DNA of 64,000 bases from Chryseobacterium formosum (lineage in GTDB: Bacteria; Bacteroidota; Bacteroidia; Flavobacteriales; Weeksellaceae), in assembly GCF_026460885.1 (NCBI RefSeq), contig NZ_JAOVZW010000015.1, forward strand, positions 62,001 through 126,000, written 5' to 3'. Below the pieces are notes generated by a model. That model saw only the letters and a program-made list of their open reading frames with translations, was not told the DNA's origin and searched no databases. The position numbers were made by a program, and so were the translations under genes. Below, one piece after another: positions 1 through 7,692 of this stretch (position 1 is the stretch's first letter; each line of letters starts with the position of its first letter).

Positions 1-66
1 ACCATTTTATCGGTAATGGGTGTTGAAATTCCAGCAGTTATGACAGGAGATATTTTAGTGAGCTAA
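1..66 (+). CDS. C-terminal end of an unidentified protein (partial)
   Basis: An open frame enters from the left edge and ends at a TAA at 64-66. It encodes about 21 residues ending GDILVS. The stretch is moderately hydrophobic and too short to assign to a family. A strong rho-independent terminator follows 20 bp later, which supports it being the true end of a transcribed gene. Confidence 0.5.
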   Translation, partial: TILSVMGVEIPAVMTGDILVS

Positions 67-85
67 AATTGAGTAATAATACTGT

Positions 86-120
86 AAAAATACCGTTATC
101 ATAGTGATAGCGGTATTTTT
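86..120 (+). terminator. Rho-independent terminator
   Basis: Fifteen-base arms (AAAAATACCGTTATC and GATAGCGGTATTTTT) pair around a 5-nt loop with one G-U pair and end in a T run. It closes the partial gene to the left. Confidence 0.8.
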
Positions 121-185
121 TATGATTTATGTCAGAAATAGTATGAGTCACATATTATATTATGTCACAAATAATAAATAAATCT

Positions 186-193
186 TATCTTTG
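186..193 (+). promoter_or_regulatory. Bacteroidota -7 promoter box for the desaturase gene
   Basis: TATCTTTG fits the Bacteroidota -7 consensus TAnnTTTG. It lies 24 bp before the ATG at 217, just after the upstream terminator. No convincing -33 TTTG was seen. Confidence 0.6.
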
Positions 194-216
194 TAAATTA
201 TAAATTTATATTATTG

Positions 217-1197
217 ATGTATAATGCGCTCGTAAGAAAAGAAGTAATGGGTATTTTGGAAAAGGAAGTTGGTTCTTTTCTCGATAAGTTTTTGACTCCA
301 ATTGAAAAAATCTGGCAGCCTTCAGATTATTTACCAGATCCTTCTAGCTCTGATTTTAAATATGATTTAGAAGAAATTCAAACTTTCGCTCAAGAAATGC
401 CTTATGATCTTTTTGTAACATTGATTGGGGATTGTATTACTGAAGAAGCTTTACCTTCTTACGAATCTTGGCTAATGAGCGTTGACGGAATTGATCAGGA
501 AAAAAGTGGACCGAGTTGGGCAAGCTGGATCAGATCTTGGACTGCCGAAGAAAACAGACACGGTGATTTACTTGGTAAATACCTGTATTTATGTGGTAGA
601 GTCAACATGAGACAGATGGAAATTACCACTCAATATCTGATTAGTGATGGTTTTGATATCGGAACAAGTATGGATCCTTACAGAAATTTCATCTACACAA
701 GTTTTCAGGAAACAGCAACCAACGTTTCTCATAGAAGAGTAGGTACATTGGCAAAACAAACAGGAAACGGAAAACTGGCAAAAATGTGCGGTGTAATTGC
801 AGCAGATGAAGCAAGACACGCAAAAGCTTACAAGCATTTTGTAGCAAAAATATTAGAACTAGATCCTTCAGAAATGATTTTAGCGTTTGAAGATATGATG
901 CGCAAAAAAATTGTTATGCCGGCTCACATGATGAGACAATCTGGTCAAAAAGCTGGTGAACTTTGGGGACATTTCTCAGATGCAGCACAAAGATGTATGG
1001 TTTACACAGGTCAGGATTATATCAATATTATGAAAGATCTTTTGGACGAATGGAAGATTGAGCATATTACCGGTCTTACTGAAAAAGCTGAAAAAGCACA
1101 GGAATACTTGATGAAACTTCCATCAAGATTACAGAAAATCACAGATAGAATTTCTACTCCTGATTTACAGTATGAATTCTCTTGGGTTAAAAAATAA
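217..1197 (+). CDS. Acyl-[acyl-carrier-protein] desaturase
   Basis: This is a soluble diiron desaturase of the stearoyl-ACP type, which puts a double bond into ACP-bound saturated acyl chains and so makes unsaturated membrane fatty acids. The 326-residue protein shows the paired iron-ligand motifs of the family: EENRH at about residues 111-115 and DEARH at 197-201, plus conserved glutamates near 76 and 165. The stretch EENRHGDLLGKYLYL is close to plant plastid delta-9 desaturases. I chose the ATG at 217; an in-frame TTG at 214 is less likely. It stands alone between a terminator on each side, with its own -7 box. The electron donor is not in the window. Family assignment is secure; the exact double-bond position is not shown. 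Confidence 0.92.
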   Translation: MYNALVRKEVMGILEKEVGSFLDKFLTPIEKIWQPSDYLPDPSSSDFKYDLEEIQTFAQEMPYDLFVTLIGDCITEEALPSYESWLMSVDGIDQEKSGPSWASWIRSWTAEENRHGDLLGKYLYLCGRVNMRQMEITTQYLISDGFDIGTSMDPYRNFIYTSFQETATNVSHRRVGTLAKQTGNGKLAKMCGVIAADEARHAKAYKHFVAKILELDPSEMILAFEDMMRKKIVMPAHMMRQSGQKAGELWGHFSDAAQRCMVYTGQDYINIMKDLLDEWKIEHITGLTEKAEKAQEYLMKLPSRLQKITDRISTPDLQYEFSWVKK

Positions 1198-1225
1198 TTA
1201 GATTTTAACAATAAATTATAAATTG

Positions 1226-1258
1226 GAGTGTCGAATGTTTTTCGGCACTCTTTTTTTT
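1226..1258 (+). terminator. Rho-independent terminator after the desaturase gene
   Basis: GAGTGTCGAA pairs with TTCGGCACTC (one G-U pair) across a 5-nt loop and is followed by eight T residues. Confidence 0.85.
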
Positions 1259-1264
1259 ATTTAC

Positions 1265-1272
1265 TATCTTTG
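1265..1272 (+). promoter_or_regulatory. -7 promoter box for the HAD phosphatase gene
   Basis: TATCTTTG matches TAnnTTTG, 21 bp before the ATG at 1294 and directly behind the preceding terminator. Confidence 0.6.
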
Positions 1273-1293
1273 CCCAGCTAAAAACGCAACAAA

Positions 1294-1725
1294 ATGTTAA
1301 ATAATAAGAAAATTGCTGTTGATTTTGACGGAACTATCGTAGACGATGCATATCCGGCGATTGGAAAAGCTAAAATTTTCGCTTTCGAAACCCTTAAAAA
1401 ACTTCAGTCTCAAGGTTTTAGACTGATACTTTGGACATACAGACACGGAAAAACTTTAGATGAAGCTGTAGAATTCTGCAGACAGAATGGTATTGAGTTC
1501 TACGCAATTAACTCAAGTTTTGAAGGAGAAGTTTTTGATTCTGAAGCACAGTCGAGAAAATTAGATGCCGATTGGTTTATTGATGACAGAAATCTTGGTG
1601 GCTTTCCGGGTTGGGGAGAAATCTATAACATCATCAACGAAAGAATTGAATTCCGTGTTGAAGGTAAAGAAGTATTAGCTTATTCAAAATTAAAAAAAGA
1701 AAAGAAAAAAGGATTATTCTGGTAG
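1294..1725 (+). CDS. BT0820-type HAD family phosphatase
   Basis: This is a small HAD-superfamily phosphohydrolase of 143 residues. The N-terminus carries the DxD nucleophile/acid motif in VDFDGTIVDD (D10, D12). A later DDRNLGGFPGW segment supplies the acidic metal-binding residues. The short length, with no large cap domain, fits the BT0820-like group common in Bacteroidota. The C-terminal tail is lysine-rich. The substrate is not known from sequence. It has its own -7 box and is followed within 6 bp by a heptamer inverted-repeat element that separates it from map. Confidence 0.8.
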   Translation: MLNNKKIAVDFDGTIVDDAYPAIGKAKIFAFETLKKLQSQGFRLILWTYRHGKTLDEAVEFCRQNGIEFYAINSSFEGEVFDSEAQSRKLDADWFIDDRNLGGFPGWGEIYNIINERIEFRVEGKEVLAYSKLKKEKKKGLFW

Positions 1726-1730
1726 AAATT

Positions 1731-1885
1731 GAGAAGTTAGAAGCTAGATGTTAGAATTTAGTTTATAATTTCTACTTTTAATTAAAAATTGATCAGAAAA
1801 TATAGGTGCTTAGAAATTTATCAGAACTTATAAATATTCATAAAGCTGTAAGTCTAACTTCTAACATCTAGTATCTAACATCTAA
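1731..1885. repeat. Heptamer inverted-repeat element between the HAD gene and map
   Basis: Two 25-bp arms at 1737-1761 and 1854-1878 are inverted copies with 22 of 25 matches. Each arm is itself a tandem series of 7-mers: TTAGAAG, CTAGATG, TTAGAAT in the left arm, and the same type in the right. The AT-rich 92-bp middle has no convincing reading frame. The element begins 6 bp after the HAD stop codon and ends just before the map ATG, so it forms the leader of map. The same layout recurs at 37152-37559 and 49797-49867. Confidence 0.75.
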
Positions 1886-1893
1886 ACAAAAAA

Positions 1894-2703
1894 ATGATTC
1901 AATTAAAAACGATAGACGAACTTCGTCTTATGAAAGAAAGTGCCCAATTGGTTTCCAGAACATTAGGAATGTTGGCAAAAGAAATCAAACCGGGAATTAC
2001 TACTTTATATTTAGATAAATTAGCACACGATTTTATTAAAGATCACGGTGCTGAACCAGCATTTTTAGGATATGGAGGTTTTCCAAATTCTCTTTGTATC
2101 TCACCAAACGAACAAGTTGTTCACGGTTTTCCAAATAAAGAAGAAATTAAGGAAGGAGATGTACTTTCTGTGGATTGTGGTGCAATTCTTAACGGTTACG
2201 TTGGTGATCATGCTTATACTTTTGAAATTGGTGAAGTAAAGCCTGAAACTAAAAAATTACTGAAAGTTGCTAAAGAATCTCTTTACAAAGGGATTGAGCA
2301 ATGCATTAGAGGAAAAAGAATCGGAGATATTTCTCATGCTATTCAACAGCATTGCGAGAAAGAAGGTTATGGTGTGGTGAAAGAGCTTGTTGGTCACGGT
2401 TTAGGCAAGAAAATGCACGAAGATCCTCAAGTTCCGAATTACGGGAAACAGGGAAGTGGAAAAGTTATAAAAGATGGTTTGGCAATTGCTATCGAACCGA
2501 TGATTAATTTGGGAACTGAAAAAGTTAAATTCCACAATGACGGTTGGACGGTTACAACACTTGATAATCAGCCTTCTGCACATTTTGAGCATGACGTTTG
2601 TGTAATCAATGGTAAACCGGTTTTGCTTTCAACTTTTGATTATATTTACGAGGCTTTAGGGATTGTAAGTGATGAAGAAAAGCGATTTCAATTGGATTTT
2701 TAA
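1894..2703 (+). CDS. map: Methionine aminopeptidase, type I
   Basis: This cytosolic metalloenzyme removes the initiator methionine from new proteins. The 269-residue product has the five metal ligands of the pita-bread fold: D94 (SVDCGA), D105 (YVGDHAYTF), H168 (LVGHGLG), E201 (AIEPM) and E232 (HFEHDV), together with the substrate-contact histidines H77 and H175. It lacks the long N-terminal extension of eukaryotic forms, and its length is typical of type I enzymes. The stop codon shares its last base with the ATG of the next gene (methyltransferase), so the two are probably translated in series. Confidence 0.96.
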   Translation: MIQLKTIDELRLMKESAQLVSRTLGMLAKEIKPGITTLYLDKLAHDFIKDHGAEPAFLGYGGFPNSLCISPNEQVVHGFPNKEEIKEGDVLSVDCGAILNGYVGDHAYTFEIGEVKPETKKLLKVAKESLYKGIEQCIRGKRIGDISHAIQQHCEKEGYGVVKELVGHGLGKKMHEDPQVPNYGKQGSGKVIKDGLAIAIEPMINLGTEKVKFHNDGWTVTTLDNQPSAHFEHDVCVINGKPVLLSTFDYIYEALGIVSDEEKRFQLDF

Positions 2704-3470
2704 TGAAAAGGCTGACTAAGTTTTTATTAAATAAAGTTCCACGTCCTATGCTTATTAAAATGAGTATTTGGGCGCGACCTTTGATTTATCAATTCTTTAA
2801 AGGTGATCAATTTTTTGATCCTATTGATGGCAAGTCATACCGAAAATTTCTTCCTTACGGATACGGAAAGCAAAGGGAAAATGCATTATCTCCCGGAACT
2901 TTGAGTCTTGAGAGACACCGCCAAATGTATCTTTATCTTCAGAATGAAACCGATTTTTTCATTAAAAATTATAAAGTTTTACATATTGCTCCCGAACAGG
3001 AATTTTTGAGAAAATTTAAAAGAATGAGCAATCTCAACTATATTTCGGCAGATTTGTATTCGCCGATTGTAGATGTAAAAGCAGATATTTTAAATTTACC
3101 TTTTGAAAATGAGAGTTTTGATATCATCTTTTGTAATCATGTTTTGGAACATATTCAGGATGATGCAAAAGCAATGAGTGAGTTATACAGAGTGATGAAA
3201 CCTGGAGGTTGGGGAATTTTACAGGTTCCGATGAAAAACTCTTTGGAGAAAACTTATGAAGATTTCACCATTACAGATCCAAAAGAACGACAAAAACATT
3301 TCGGACAGTATGATCATGTTCGCTGGTACGGAATGGATTATTTTGACCGTTTAAAAAGCGCTGGTTTTGAAGTTGAAGCAAACTTTTATTCTCAAGAGTT
3401 TTCCGATGAAGAAATAAGAAAATATGGTTTAAGACAAAACGAAATTTTACCAATCGTTTTAAAGAAATAA
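2703..3470 (+). CDS. Class I SAM-dependent methyltransferase
   Basis: A 255-residue methyltransferase of the Methyltransf_11 type. Residues of about 95-170 hold the Rossmann core: the SAM-binding strand YKVLHIAPEQEFL is atypical because the usual GxGxG is replaced by APEQ; then come ISADLYSP, the acidic DILNLPFENESFD, and the HVLEHIQDD and RVMKPGGWG motifs. The substrate is not evident. Its start overlaps the map stop by one base (TAATG), and no promoter is seen between them. A bidirectional terminator follows immediately at the stop codon. Confidence 0.8.
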   Translation: MKRLTKFLLNKVPRPMLIKMSIWARPLIYQFFKGDQFFDPIDGKSYRKFLPYGYGKQRENALSPGTLSLERHRQMYLYLQNETDFFIKNYKVLHIAPEQEFLRKFKRMSNLNYISADLYSPIVDVKADILNLPFENESFDIIFCNHVLEHIQDDAKAMSELYRVMKPGGWGILQVPMKNSLEKTYEDFTITDPKERQKHFGQYDHVRWYGMDYFDRLKSAGFEVEANFYSQEFSDEEIRKYGLRQNEILPIVLKK

Positions 3471-3500
3471 AAAAAGGCTTCAAAATTTGAAGCCTTTTTT
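3470..3500. terminator. Bidirectional terminator
   Basis: A perfect palindrome with arms AAAAAAGGCTTCAAA and TTTGAAGCCTTTTTT lies between the convergent methyltransferase (+) and T9SS cargo (-) genes. It gives a T run on both strands. Confidence 0.9.
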
Positions 3501-3517
3501 GTTTGTTAAATAAGATT

Positions 3518-4243
3518 TTAATTCTTAATAAAAAATTCAGATTTAAAATTTTCAATATTTAAAAGATATTGACCTTTTTGAAAATTACTTACATCTACTT
3601 TCAATGTTTTCCCTGAAGATAATGTTTCAAATAATAACTTTCCGGATAGATCATAAATTTTCACTTTTAAATTTTTCTCTAAATCTTCAACAACCAAAAA
3701 GTCGCTTGAAGGATTTGGATATATTTTAAATGATTTTTTCATAGCAATATCCTTTGTCCCAAGAAATGCACTGTTGTAATATACTTTATTTCCATTTGCC
3801 GAATTTGTAACAATAAGTATTTTATAAGAACCGTTATTTACAATTTCATAATTAAAAACAGTTCCATTGGGAACGTTTCCTGAAGAAGGAATACTGCCTA
3901 CGTAAAAGTCACAATGTTTTTGGTCATATTCCTGTGCAGCTTGCATATTGGTTCCGTGATAATCGGCAAAAGTACAACCTCCACCATTTTTTGTAAAAGA
4001 ATTCTGTGTCTGTGAAAAGCTAATATTTACTCCTGCAGTATTAAAATATTGAGAATTAAAAACATATCCTGAACTGTTCTGAATAAATGCAGAGTTTGGT
4101 AATCCTTGAGACATTGCAGGCGAAGTTGTTGTTTGTCCATTTAAGGTTATCTGCGAAATGTACCAATTGTTGTTGAAAAGATCTGCATTCTGAGCAAAGG
4201 CGAGATTACTTGCTATTGTTAAAAAGAGTAGGGCTTTTTTCAT
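3518..4243 (-). CDS. Secreted protein with type A type IX secretion sorting domain
   Basis: A 241-residue secreted protein. It starts with a signal peptide (MKKALLFLTIASNLAFAQ) and ends with a Por-secretion-tail domain of about 70 residues, recognised by KIYPNPSSDFL, the VKIYDLSGKLL strand and a GQYLLNI strand near the end. That tail directs the protein through the type IX system to the surface or medium. The middle (about residues 20-165) is a beta-rich region with a few cysteines and resembles no family I can name. The porQ gene elsewhere in the window is part of the matching secretion machinery. It is a single gene with its own -7 box upstream. Confidence 0.85.
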   Translation of the reverse strand: MKKALLFLTIASNLAFAQNADLFNNNWYISQITLNGQTTTSPAMSQGLPNSAFIQNSSGYVFNSQYFNTAGVNISFSQTQNSFTKNGGGCTFADYHGTNMQAAQEYDQKHCDFYVGSIPSSGNVPNGTVFNYEIVNNGSYKILIVTNSANGNKVYYNSAFLGTKDIAMKKSFKIYPNPSSDFLVVEDLEKNLKVKIYDLSGKLLFETLSSGKTLKVDVSNFQKGQYLLNIENFKSEFFIKN

Positions 4244-4265
4244 GATTATTTTTCTTTTAAAGATA

Positions 4266-4273
4266 CAAAAATA
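4266..4273 (-). promoter_or_regulatory. -7 promoter box for the T9SS cargo gene
   Basis: CAAAAATA on the plus strand reads TATTTTTG on the minus strand, fitting TAnnTTTG, 22 bp before the ATG at 4243. Confidence 0.55.
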
Positions 4274-4337
4274 AACTATTCTACAAAAGGTGATAAAAAT
4301 TAATATTTGTTAAAATTAAATTTTATCAAAACTATTT

Positions 4338-4664
4338 TTAATACGAAACGGCTTTCAAGCCAACTACAGAGCCAATCAATGTACATATGAAAAATATTCT
4401 CCAAAAACTTGCGGGATCTTTAAATACTAAAATTCCAACCAATGCAGTTCCTACAGCGCCAATTCCGGTCCAGACTGCATAAGCGGTTCCAATTGGTAGA
4501 GTTTCTGTGGCTTTGATGAGTAAAAGCATTGAGATTGTTAAACAAACTAAAAATCCTCCAAACCACCAATACATTTCGTTTCCGGTTGTTTCTTTTACTT
4601 TTCCCAGGCATGATGCAAAAGCCACCTCAAATAATCCTGCAATGATTAAAATAATCCAGTTCAT
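4338..4664 (-). CDS. Small multidrug resistance family exporter, SugE/Gdx type
   Basis: A 108-residue inner-membrane protein with four predicted helices, working as a dual-topology dimer that exchanges protons for a small cation. The essential membrane glutamate is E13 (GLFEVAF). The third helix carries GTAYAVWTGIGAVG, the sequence typical of the SugE/Gdx branch rather than EmrE, so guanidinium or simple quaternary ammonium ions are likelier substrates than bulky drugs. The usual tryptophan three residues after E13 is phenylalanine here. It stands alone; no guanidine riboswitch was recognised upstream. SMR identity is sure; the substrate is inferred from the branch. Confidence 0.88.
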   Translation of the reverse strand: MNWIILIIAGLFEVAFASCLGKVKETTGNEMYWWFGGFLVCLTISMLLLIKATETLPIGTAYAVWTGIGAVGTALVGILVFKDPASFWRIFFICTLIGSVVGLKAVSY

Positions 4665-4740
4665 TCTTAAATAATTTTATACCACAAATTTGAGATTTTA
4701 AACTGGTTTAAAATTTTACAAATGTTAAAAAATGAACTTT

Positions 4741-4782
4741 TTCAAACTCATAATTTATAATTCATCACTCAAAACTCATTTC
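4741..4782. repeat. Single-arm heptamer array at the 3' end of the Crp/Fnr gene
   Basis: Six consecutive degenerate 7-mers (TTCAAAC, TCATAAT, TTATAAT, TCATCAC, TCAAAAC, TCATTTC) run up to and over the stop codon of the minus-strand regulator gene. No inverted partner arm was found nearby. The period of seven and the position at a stop codon match the other heptamer elements in this window. Confidence 0.5.
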
Positions 4783-5339
4783 ATTTCTGCACGAATTCTA
4801 CTCAAGCTAACCTGCGTAATTCCCAAATAAGAAGCAATATGACCAAGCTGAACTCTTTGCAGTAAATAGGGTTTTTCTTTGAGTAAGTCTTTATATCGCT
4901 CCAAAGCCGTTTTATATTGTCTGGAAATAATTAATTCTTCCGTTTTCACCAATTCTCGTTCAGCAAATTTCCGTCCCCAATTTGCAATGTAAATATCTTC
5001 ATTAAATAAAATTTTTAGCTTTGAAGTTTCCAAAACATAAAAATCGCAATCTTCCAGAAGCTCTATACTTTCGTAACCCGGTTTTTCATCTACATAACTT
5101 TTCATAGAAACTACGGGTTCGCCTTCAGTTCCGAACCAAAAAGTAATATCATTATTTTCGGTTGATGCATAAGCGCGAACAATTCCTTTTTTTAGAAAAT
5201 AAATATAGGAAACAACTTTATTGGCTTCCATCAAACAAAATCCTTTTGGGTGGCTGATTTCAGAAATATGTTGGGTTAAATTGAATTTAGACAATTCCGG
5301 AAGCGGAAAGATATTATTGATGATCTGATCGATTTCCAT
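4776..5339 (-). CDS. Crp/Fnr family transcriptional regulator
   Basis: A 187-residue DNA-binding regulator. Residues of about 25-120 form a cyclic-nucleotide-binding-like beta barrel (VVSYIYFLKKGIVRAY, then FWFGTEGEPV). The C-terminus holds a helix-turn-helix, IASYLGITQVSLSRIR, of the Crp type. Effector-binding residues of true cAMP receptors are not conserved, and no cysteine cluster of the Fnr kind is present, so the signal is unknown. Many flavobacteria carry several such proteins. It is transcribed alone, toward the SMR gene but more than 100 bp from it. Confidence 0.82.
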   Translation of the reverse strand: MEIDQIINNIFPLPELSKFNLTQHISEISHPKGFCLMEANKVVSYIYFLKKGIVRAYASTENNDITFWFGTEGEPVVSMKSYVDEKPGYESIELLEDCDFYVLETSKLKILFNEDIYIANWGRKFAERELVKTEELIISRQYKTALERYKDLLKEKPYLLQRVQLGHIASYLGITQVSLSRIRAEMK

Positions 5340-5364
5340 GAGAAAGTCAGGATTAATTATTTTT

Positions 5365-5372
5365 CAAAAATA
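5365..5372 (-). promoter_or_regulatory. -7 promoter box for the Crp/Fnr gene
   Basis: Minus strand reads TATTTTTG, 25 bp before the ATG at 5339. It lies within about 60 bp of the divergent era promoter. Confidence 0.55.
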
Positions 5373-5427
5373 GACTTTTTTAAGCATCTAATTTTAGATA
5401 TAGTCCAAAATCCAAATTTTGTTTTAG

Positions 5428-5435
5428 TAACTTTG
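5428..5435 (+). promoter_or_regulatory. -7 promoter box for era
   Basis: TAACTTTG fits TAnnTTTG and lies 33 bp before the era ATG at 5469. Confidence 0.6.
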
Positions 5436-5468
5436 CAAATCGTAATAAAAGCGATTTAATTTTTTTAT

Positions 5469-6344
5469 ATGCATAAAGCAGGATTTGTAAATATCGTTGG
5501 AAAGCCAAATGCCGGAAAATCAACACTCTTAAATCAATTGATGGGAGAGAAGTTGGCTATCGTAACGCAGAAAGCTCAGACAACTAGACATAGAATTTTT
5601 GGAATTTATAATGAAGAAGACTTACAGATTGTATTTTCTGATACTCCCGGAGTTTTGGATCCGAAATACGGTTTGCAGGAAAAAATGATGGATTTTGTGA
5701 AGGATTCTTTACAGGATGCAGACGTTTTTCTTTTCATTGTAGATGTTACTGATAAAGCTGAACCATCTGAATTTTTAATTGATAAATTAAACAAAATCCC
5801 AGTTCCGGTTTTATTATTATTAAATAAAATTGACCAAACCAATCAGGAAGGTCTTGAAAAAATAGCAACAGAATGGCATGAAAGAATTCCTAAAGCTGAA
5901 ATTCTTCCTATTTCTGCATTAAATGCTTTTAATCTTGATATTATTTTACCAAAATTAAAATCAATGCTTCCTGAAAGTCCTGCGTACTATGATAAAGATA
6001 TGTACACCGATAAACCGGAGCGTTTCTTCGTAAATGAGGCAATCAGAGAAAAAATTCTCTTAAATTATGAAAAAGAAATTCCTTATTCGGTAGAAGTTGT
6101 AACAGAAATGTTCAAAGAAAAAGAGGGAATTATCTTTATCGATTCTATTATTTATGTAGAAAGAGATACTCAAAAAGGGATCATCATCGGTCATAAAGGT
6201 GAAGCAATTAAGAAGGTTGGAACTGAAGCAAGAATTGATTTGGAGAAATTCTTTGCTAAAAAAATCCATTTGAATCTTTTTGTAAAAGTGAAAAAAGACT
6301 GGAGAAAAAACGACAGAGATTTAAAGAATTTTGGGTACAGATAG
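5469..6344 (+). CDS. era: GTPase Era
   Basis: Era is an essential GTPase that binds the 3' end of 16S rRNA and helps 30S ribosome assembly. The 291-residue protein has the G1 loop GKPNAGKST (residues 11-19), G2 TTRHR, G3 DTPG (58-61) and G4 NKID (119-122). The C-terminal KH domain has the RNA-binding GxxG in IIGHKGEAIKK. Length and domain order are standard. It has its own promoter, and a DoxX-like gene follows 67 bp later on the same strand. Confidence 0.96.
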   Translation: MHKAGFVNIVGKPNAGKSTLLNQLMGEKLAIVTQKAQTTRHRIFGIYNEEDLQIVFSDTPGVLDPKYGLQEKMMDFVKDSLQDADVFLFIVDVTDKAEPSEFLIDKLNKIPVPVLLLLNKIDQTNQEGLEKIATEWHERIPKAEILPISALNAFNLDIILPKLKSMLPESPAYYDKDMYTDKPERFFVNEAIREKILLNYEKEIPYSVEVVTEMFKEKEGIIFIDSIIYVERDTQKGIIIGHKGEAIKKVGTEARIDLEKFFAKKIHLNLFVKVKKDWRKNDRDLKNFGYR

Positions 6345-6411
6345 ACTAAAAAGTCAATATCCATCGTTGTATTAAAAGATTTTTATTATCTTTAATTTAA
6401 ATTTTCATACA

Positions 6412-6840
6412 ATGAGCTACTTAAATACAAAAACTAATCCCATCATTTTAGATGTCGTTATATTTATTGTAAGATTGTTTGTAGGATTTGCGATGATTTC
6501 TCACGGATTTCCAAAACTTCAGACTTTAATTAATGGTGGCGAAATACAGTTTTATGATTTTCTTGGGCTAGGTTCTACCGTTTCGCTGATTTTAACGGTT
6601 TTTGCTGAATTTGTCTGTTCTATTTTTATTATTTTAGGATTATTCACAAGAGTTGCAGCAGGATTTTTACTGTTTACAATGATCATTGCAGGATTTGTAG
6701 TTCACGGAGCAGATCCGTTTGATAAAAGAGAATTGAGTTTATTATATCTTTCGATATATTTAATAATCATTTCTGTAGGTGCAGGAAAATTTTCTGTAGA
6801 TCATATGATCGAAAAACGAAGAAGAGCTTCAGATTGGTAA
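6412..6840 (+). CDS. DoxX family membrane protein
   Basis: A 142-residue inner-membrane protein with four predicted helices. The DoxX signature is visible as RLFVGFAMISHGFPKL near the N-terminus and a central FAEFVCSIFIILGLFTR helix. DoxX proteins are linked to redox or envelope functions, but the role of most members is unknown, and nothing in the neighbourhood narrows it. A bidirectional terminator follows. Confidence 0.85.
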   Translation: MSYLNTKTNPIILDVVIFIVRLFVGFAMISHGFPKLQTLINGGEIQFYDFLGLGSTVSLILTVFAEFVCSIFIILGLFTRVAAGFLLFTMIIAGFVVHGADPFDKRELSLLYLSIYLIIISVGAGKFSVDHMIEKRRRASDW

Positions 6841-6855
6841 AACAACATTATATAA

Positions 6856-6890
6856 AAAAAATCCCGAAACAACTTCGTTTCGGGATTTTT
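6856..6890. terminator. Bidirectional terminator
   Basis: Arms AATCCCGAAAC and GTTTCGGGATT, flanked by A and T runs, separate the convergent DoxX (+) and fsa (-) genes. Confidence 0.9.
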
Positions 6891-6911
6891 TATGCTTTAA
6901 ACTTAAATGAA

Positions 6912-7565
6912 TTAAGCTAATTTCTGAGAATCTGCAACAAACTGCGCCAATCCGCTATCCGTTAATGGATGTTTCAACAAACTCAAGATTGGAGGAAGTG
7001 GTGAAGTAATTACATCTGCACCAATTTTTGCACAATCAATGATATGCATTGAGTGACGGATTGAAGCTGCTAAAATTTCAGTTTCATACATATAATTATC
7101 AAAAATCAATCTGATTTCCTGAATTAAATTTAAACCGTCCGTTGTAATGTCATCTAATCTTCCCAAGAACGGAGAAACGTAAGTTGCACCCGCTTTTGCC
7201 GCTAAAAGAGCTTGTCCAGGAGAGAAAATCAAAGTACAGTTGGTTCTGATTCCTTTATCTGAAAAATATTTCAACGCTTTGATACCGTCTTTAATCATTG
7301 GGATTTTCACTACAATATTTGGGTGAATTGCAGCCAAATCATCACCTTCTTTGATCATTTCTTCGTAAGTTGTAGAAAGTACTTCAGCAGAAATATCTCC
7401 ATCAACGATTTCGCAGATTGCTTTGTAGTGATTTTTAATTGCTTCAGAACCCTGAATTCCTTCTTTTGCCATTAATGATGGGTTGGTTGTTACACCATCC
7501 AAAATTCCTAGGTCTTTAGCTTCTTTAATTTGCTCTAAATTAGCAGTGTCAATAAAAAATTTCAT
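6912..7565 (-). CDS. fsa: Fructose-6-phosphate aldolase / transaldolase family protein
   Basis: A 217-residue class I aldolase of the short transaldolase group (TalC/MipB/Fsa). The N-terminus [13 protein letters not shown] and the [13 protein letters not shown] block are typical. The Schiff-base lysine is K87 in VVKIPM, and the barrel ends with [11 protein letters not shown]. The short form lacks the N-terminal extension of TalA/TalB. Enzymes in this group act either as fructose-6-phosphate aldolase or as transaldolase, and sequence alone does not settle which. It is monocistronic, with a promoter box 27 bp upstream. Confidence 0.9.
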   Translation of the reverse strand: MKFFIDTANLEQIKEAKDLGILDGVTTNPSLMAKEGIQGSEAIKNHYKAICEIVDGDISAEVLSTTYEEMIKEGDDLAAIHPNIVVKIPMIKDGIKALKYFSDKGIRTNCTLIFSPGQALLAAKAGATYVSPFLGRLDDITTDGLNLIQEIRLIFDNYMYETEILAASIRHSMHIIDCAKIGADVITSPLPPILSLLKHPLTDSGLAQFVADSQKLA

Positions 7566-7591
7566 TTTTTCTTAAATTATTATAGATTACA

Positions 7592-7599
7592 CAAAGATA
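7592..7599 (-). promoter_or_regulatory. -7 promoter box for fsa
   Basis: Minus strand reads TATCTTTG (TAnnTTTG), 26 bp before the fsa ATG at 7565. Confidence 0.6.
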
Positions 7600-7679
7600 G
7601 ACAATCCATTTTGAGTGCAAAATTATTTTGGCGAGTTAGCAAATTCTTAATTATTAAACCCAAATTTCGAATGAAATAT

Positions 7680-7687
7680 TAACTTTG
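7680..7687 (+). promoter_or_regulatory. -7 box almost touching the YdeI-like start codon
   Basis: TAACTTTG ends only 5 bp before the ATG at 7693. With the usual box-to-start spacing the transcript would begin at or next to the A of ATG, giving a leaderless message. Confidence 0.5.
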
Positions 7688-7692
7688 AGATT

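Noticed and set aside
589..837. Minus-strand open frame opposite the desaturase gene, and similar opposite-strand frames elsewhere
   Set aside because: They lie wholly inside well-supported genes, have cysteine- and serine-rich composition typical of antisense reading, and show no promoter or family motif.
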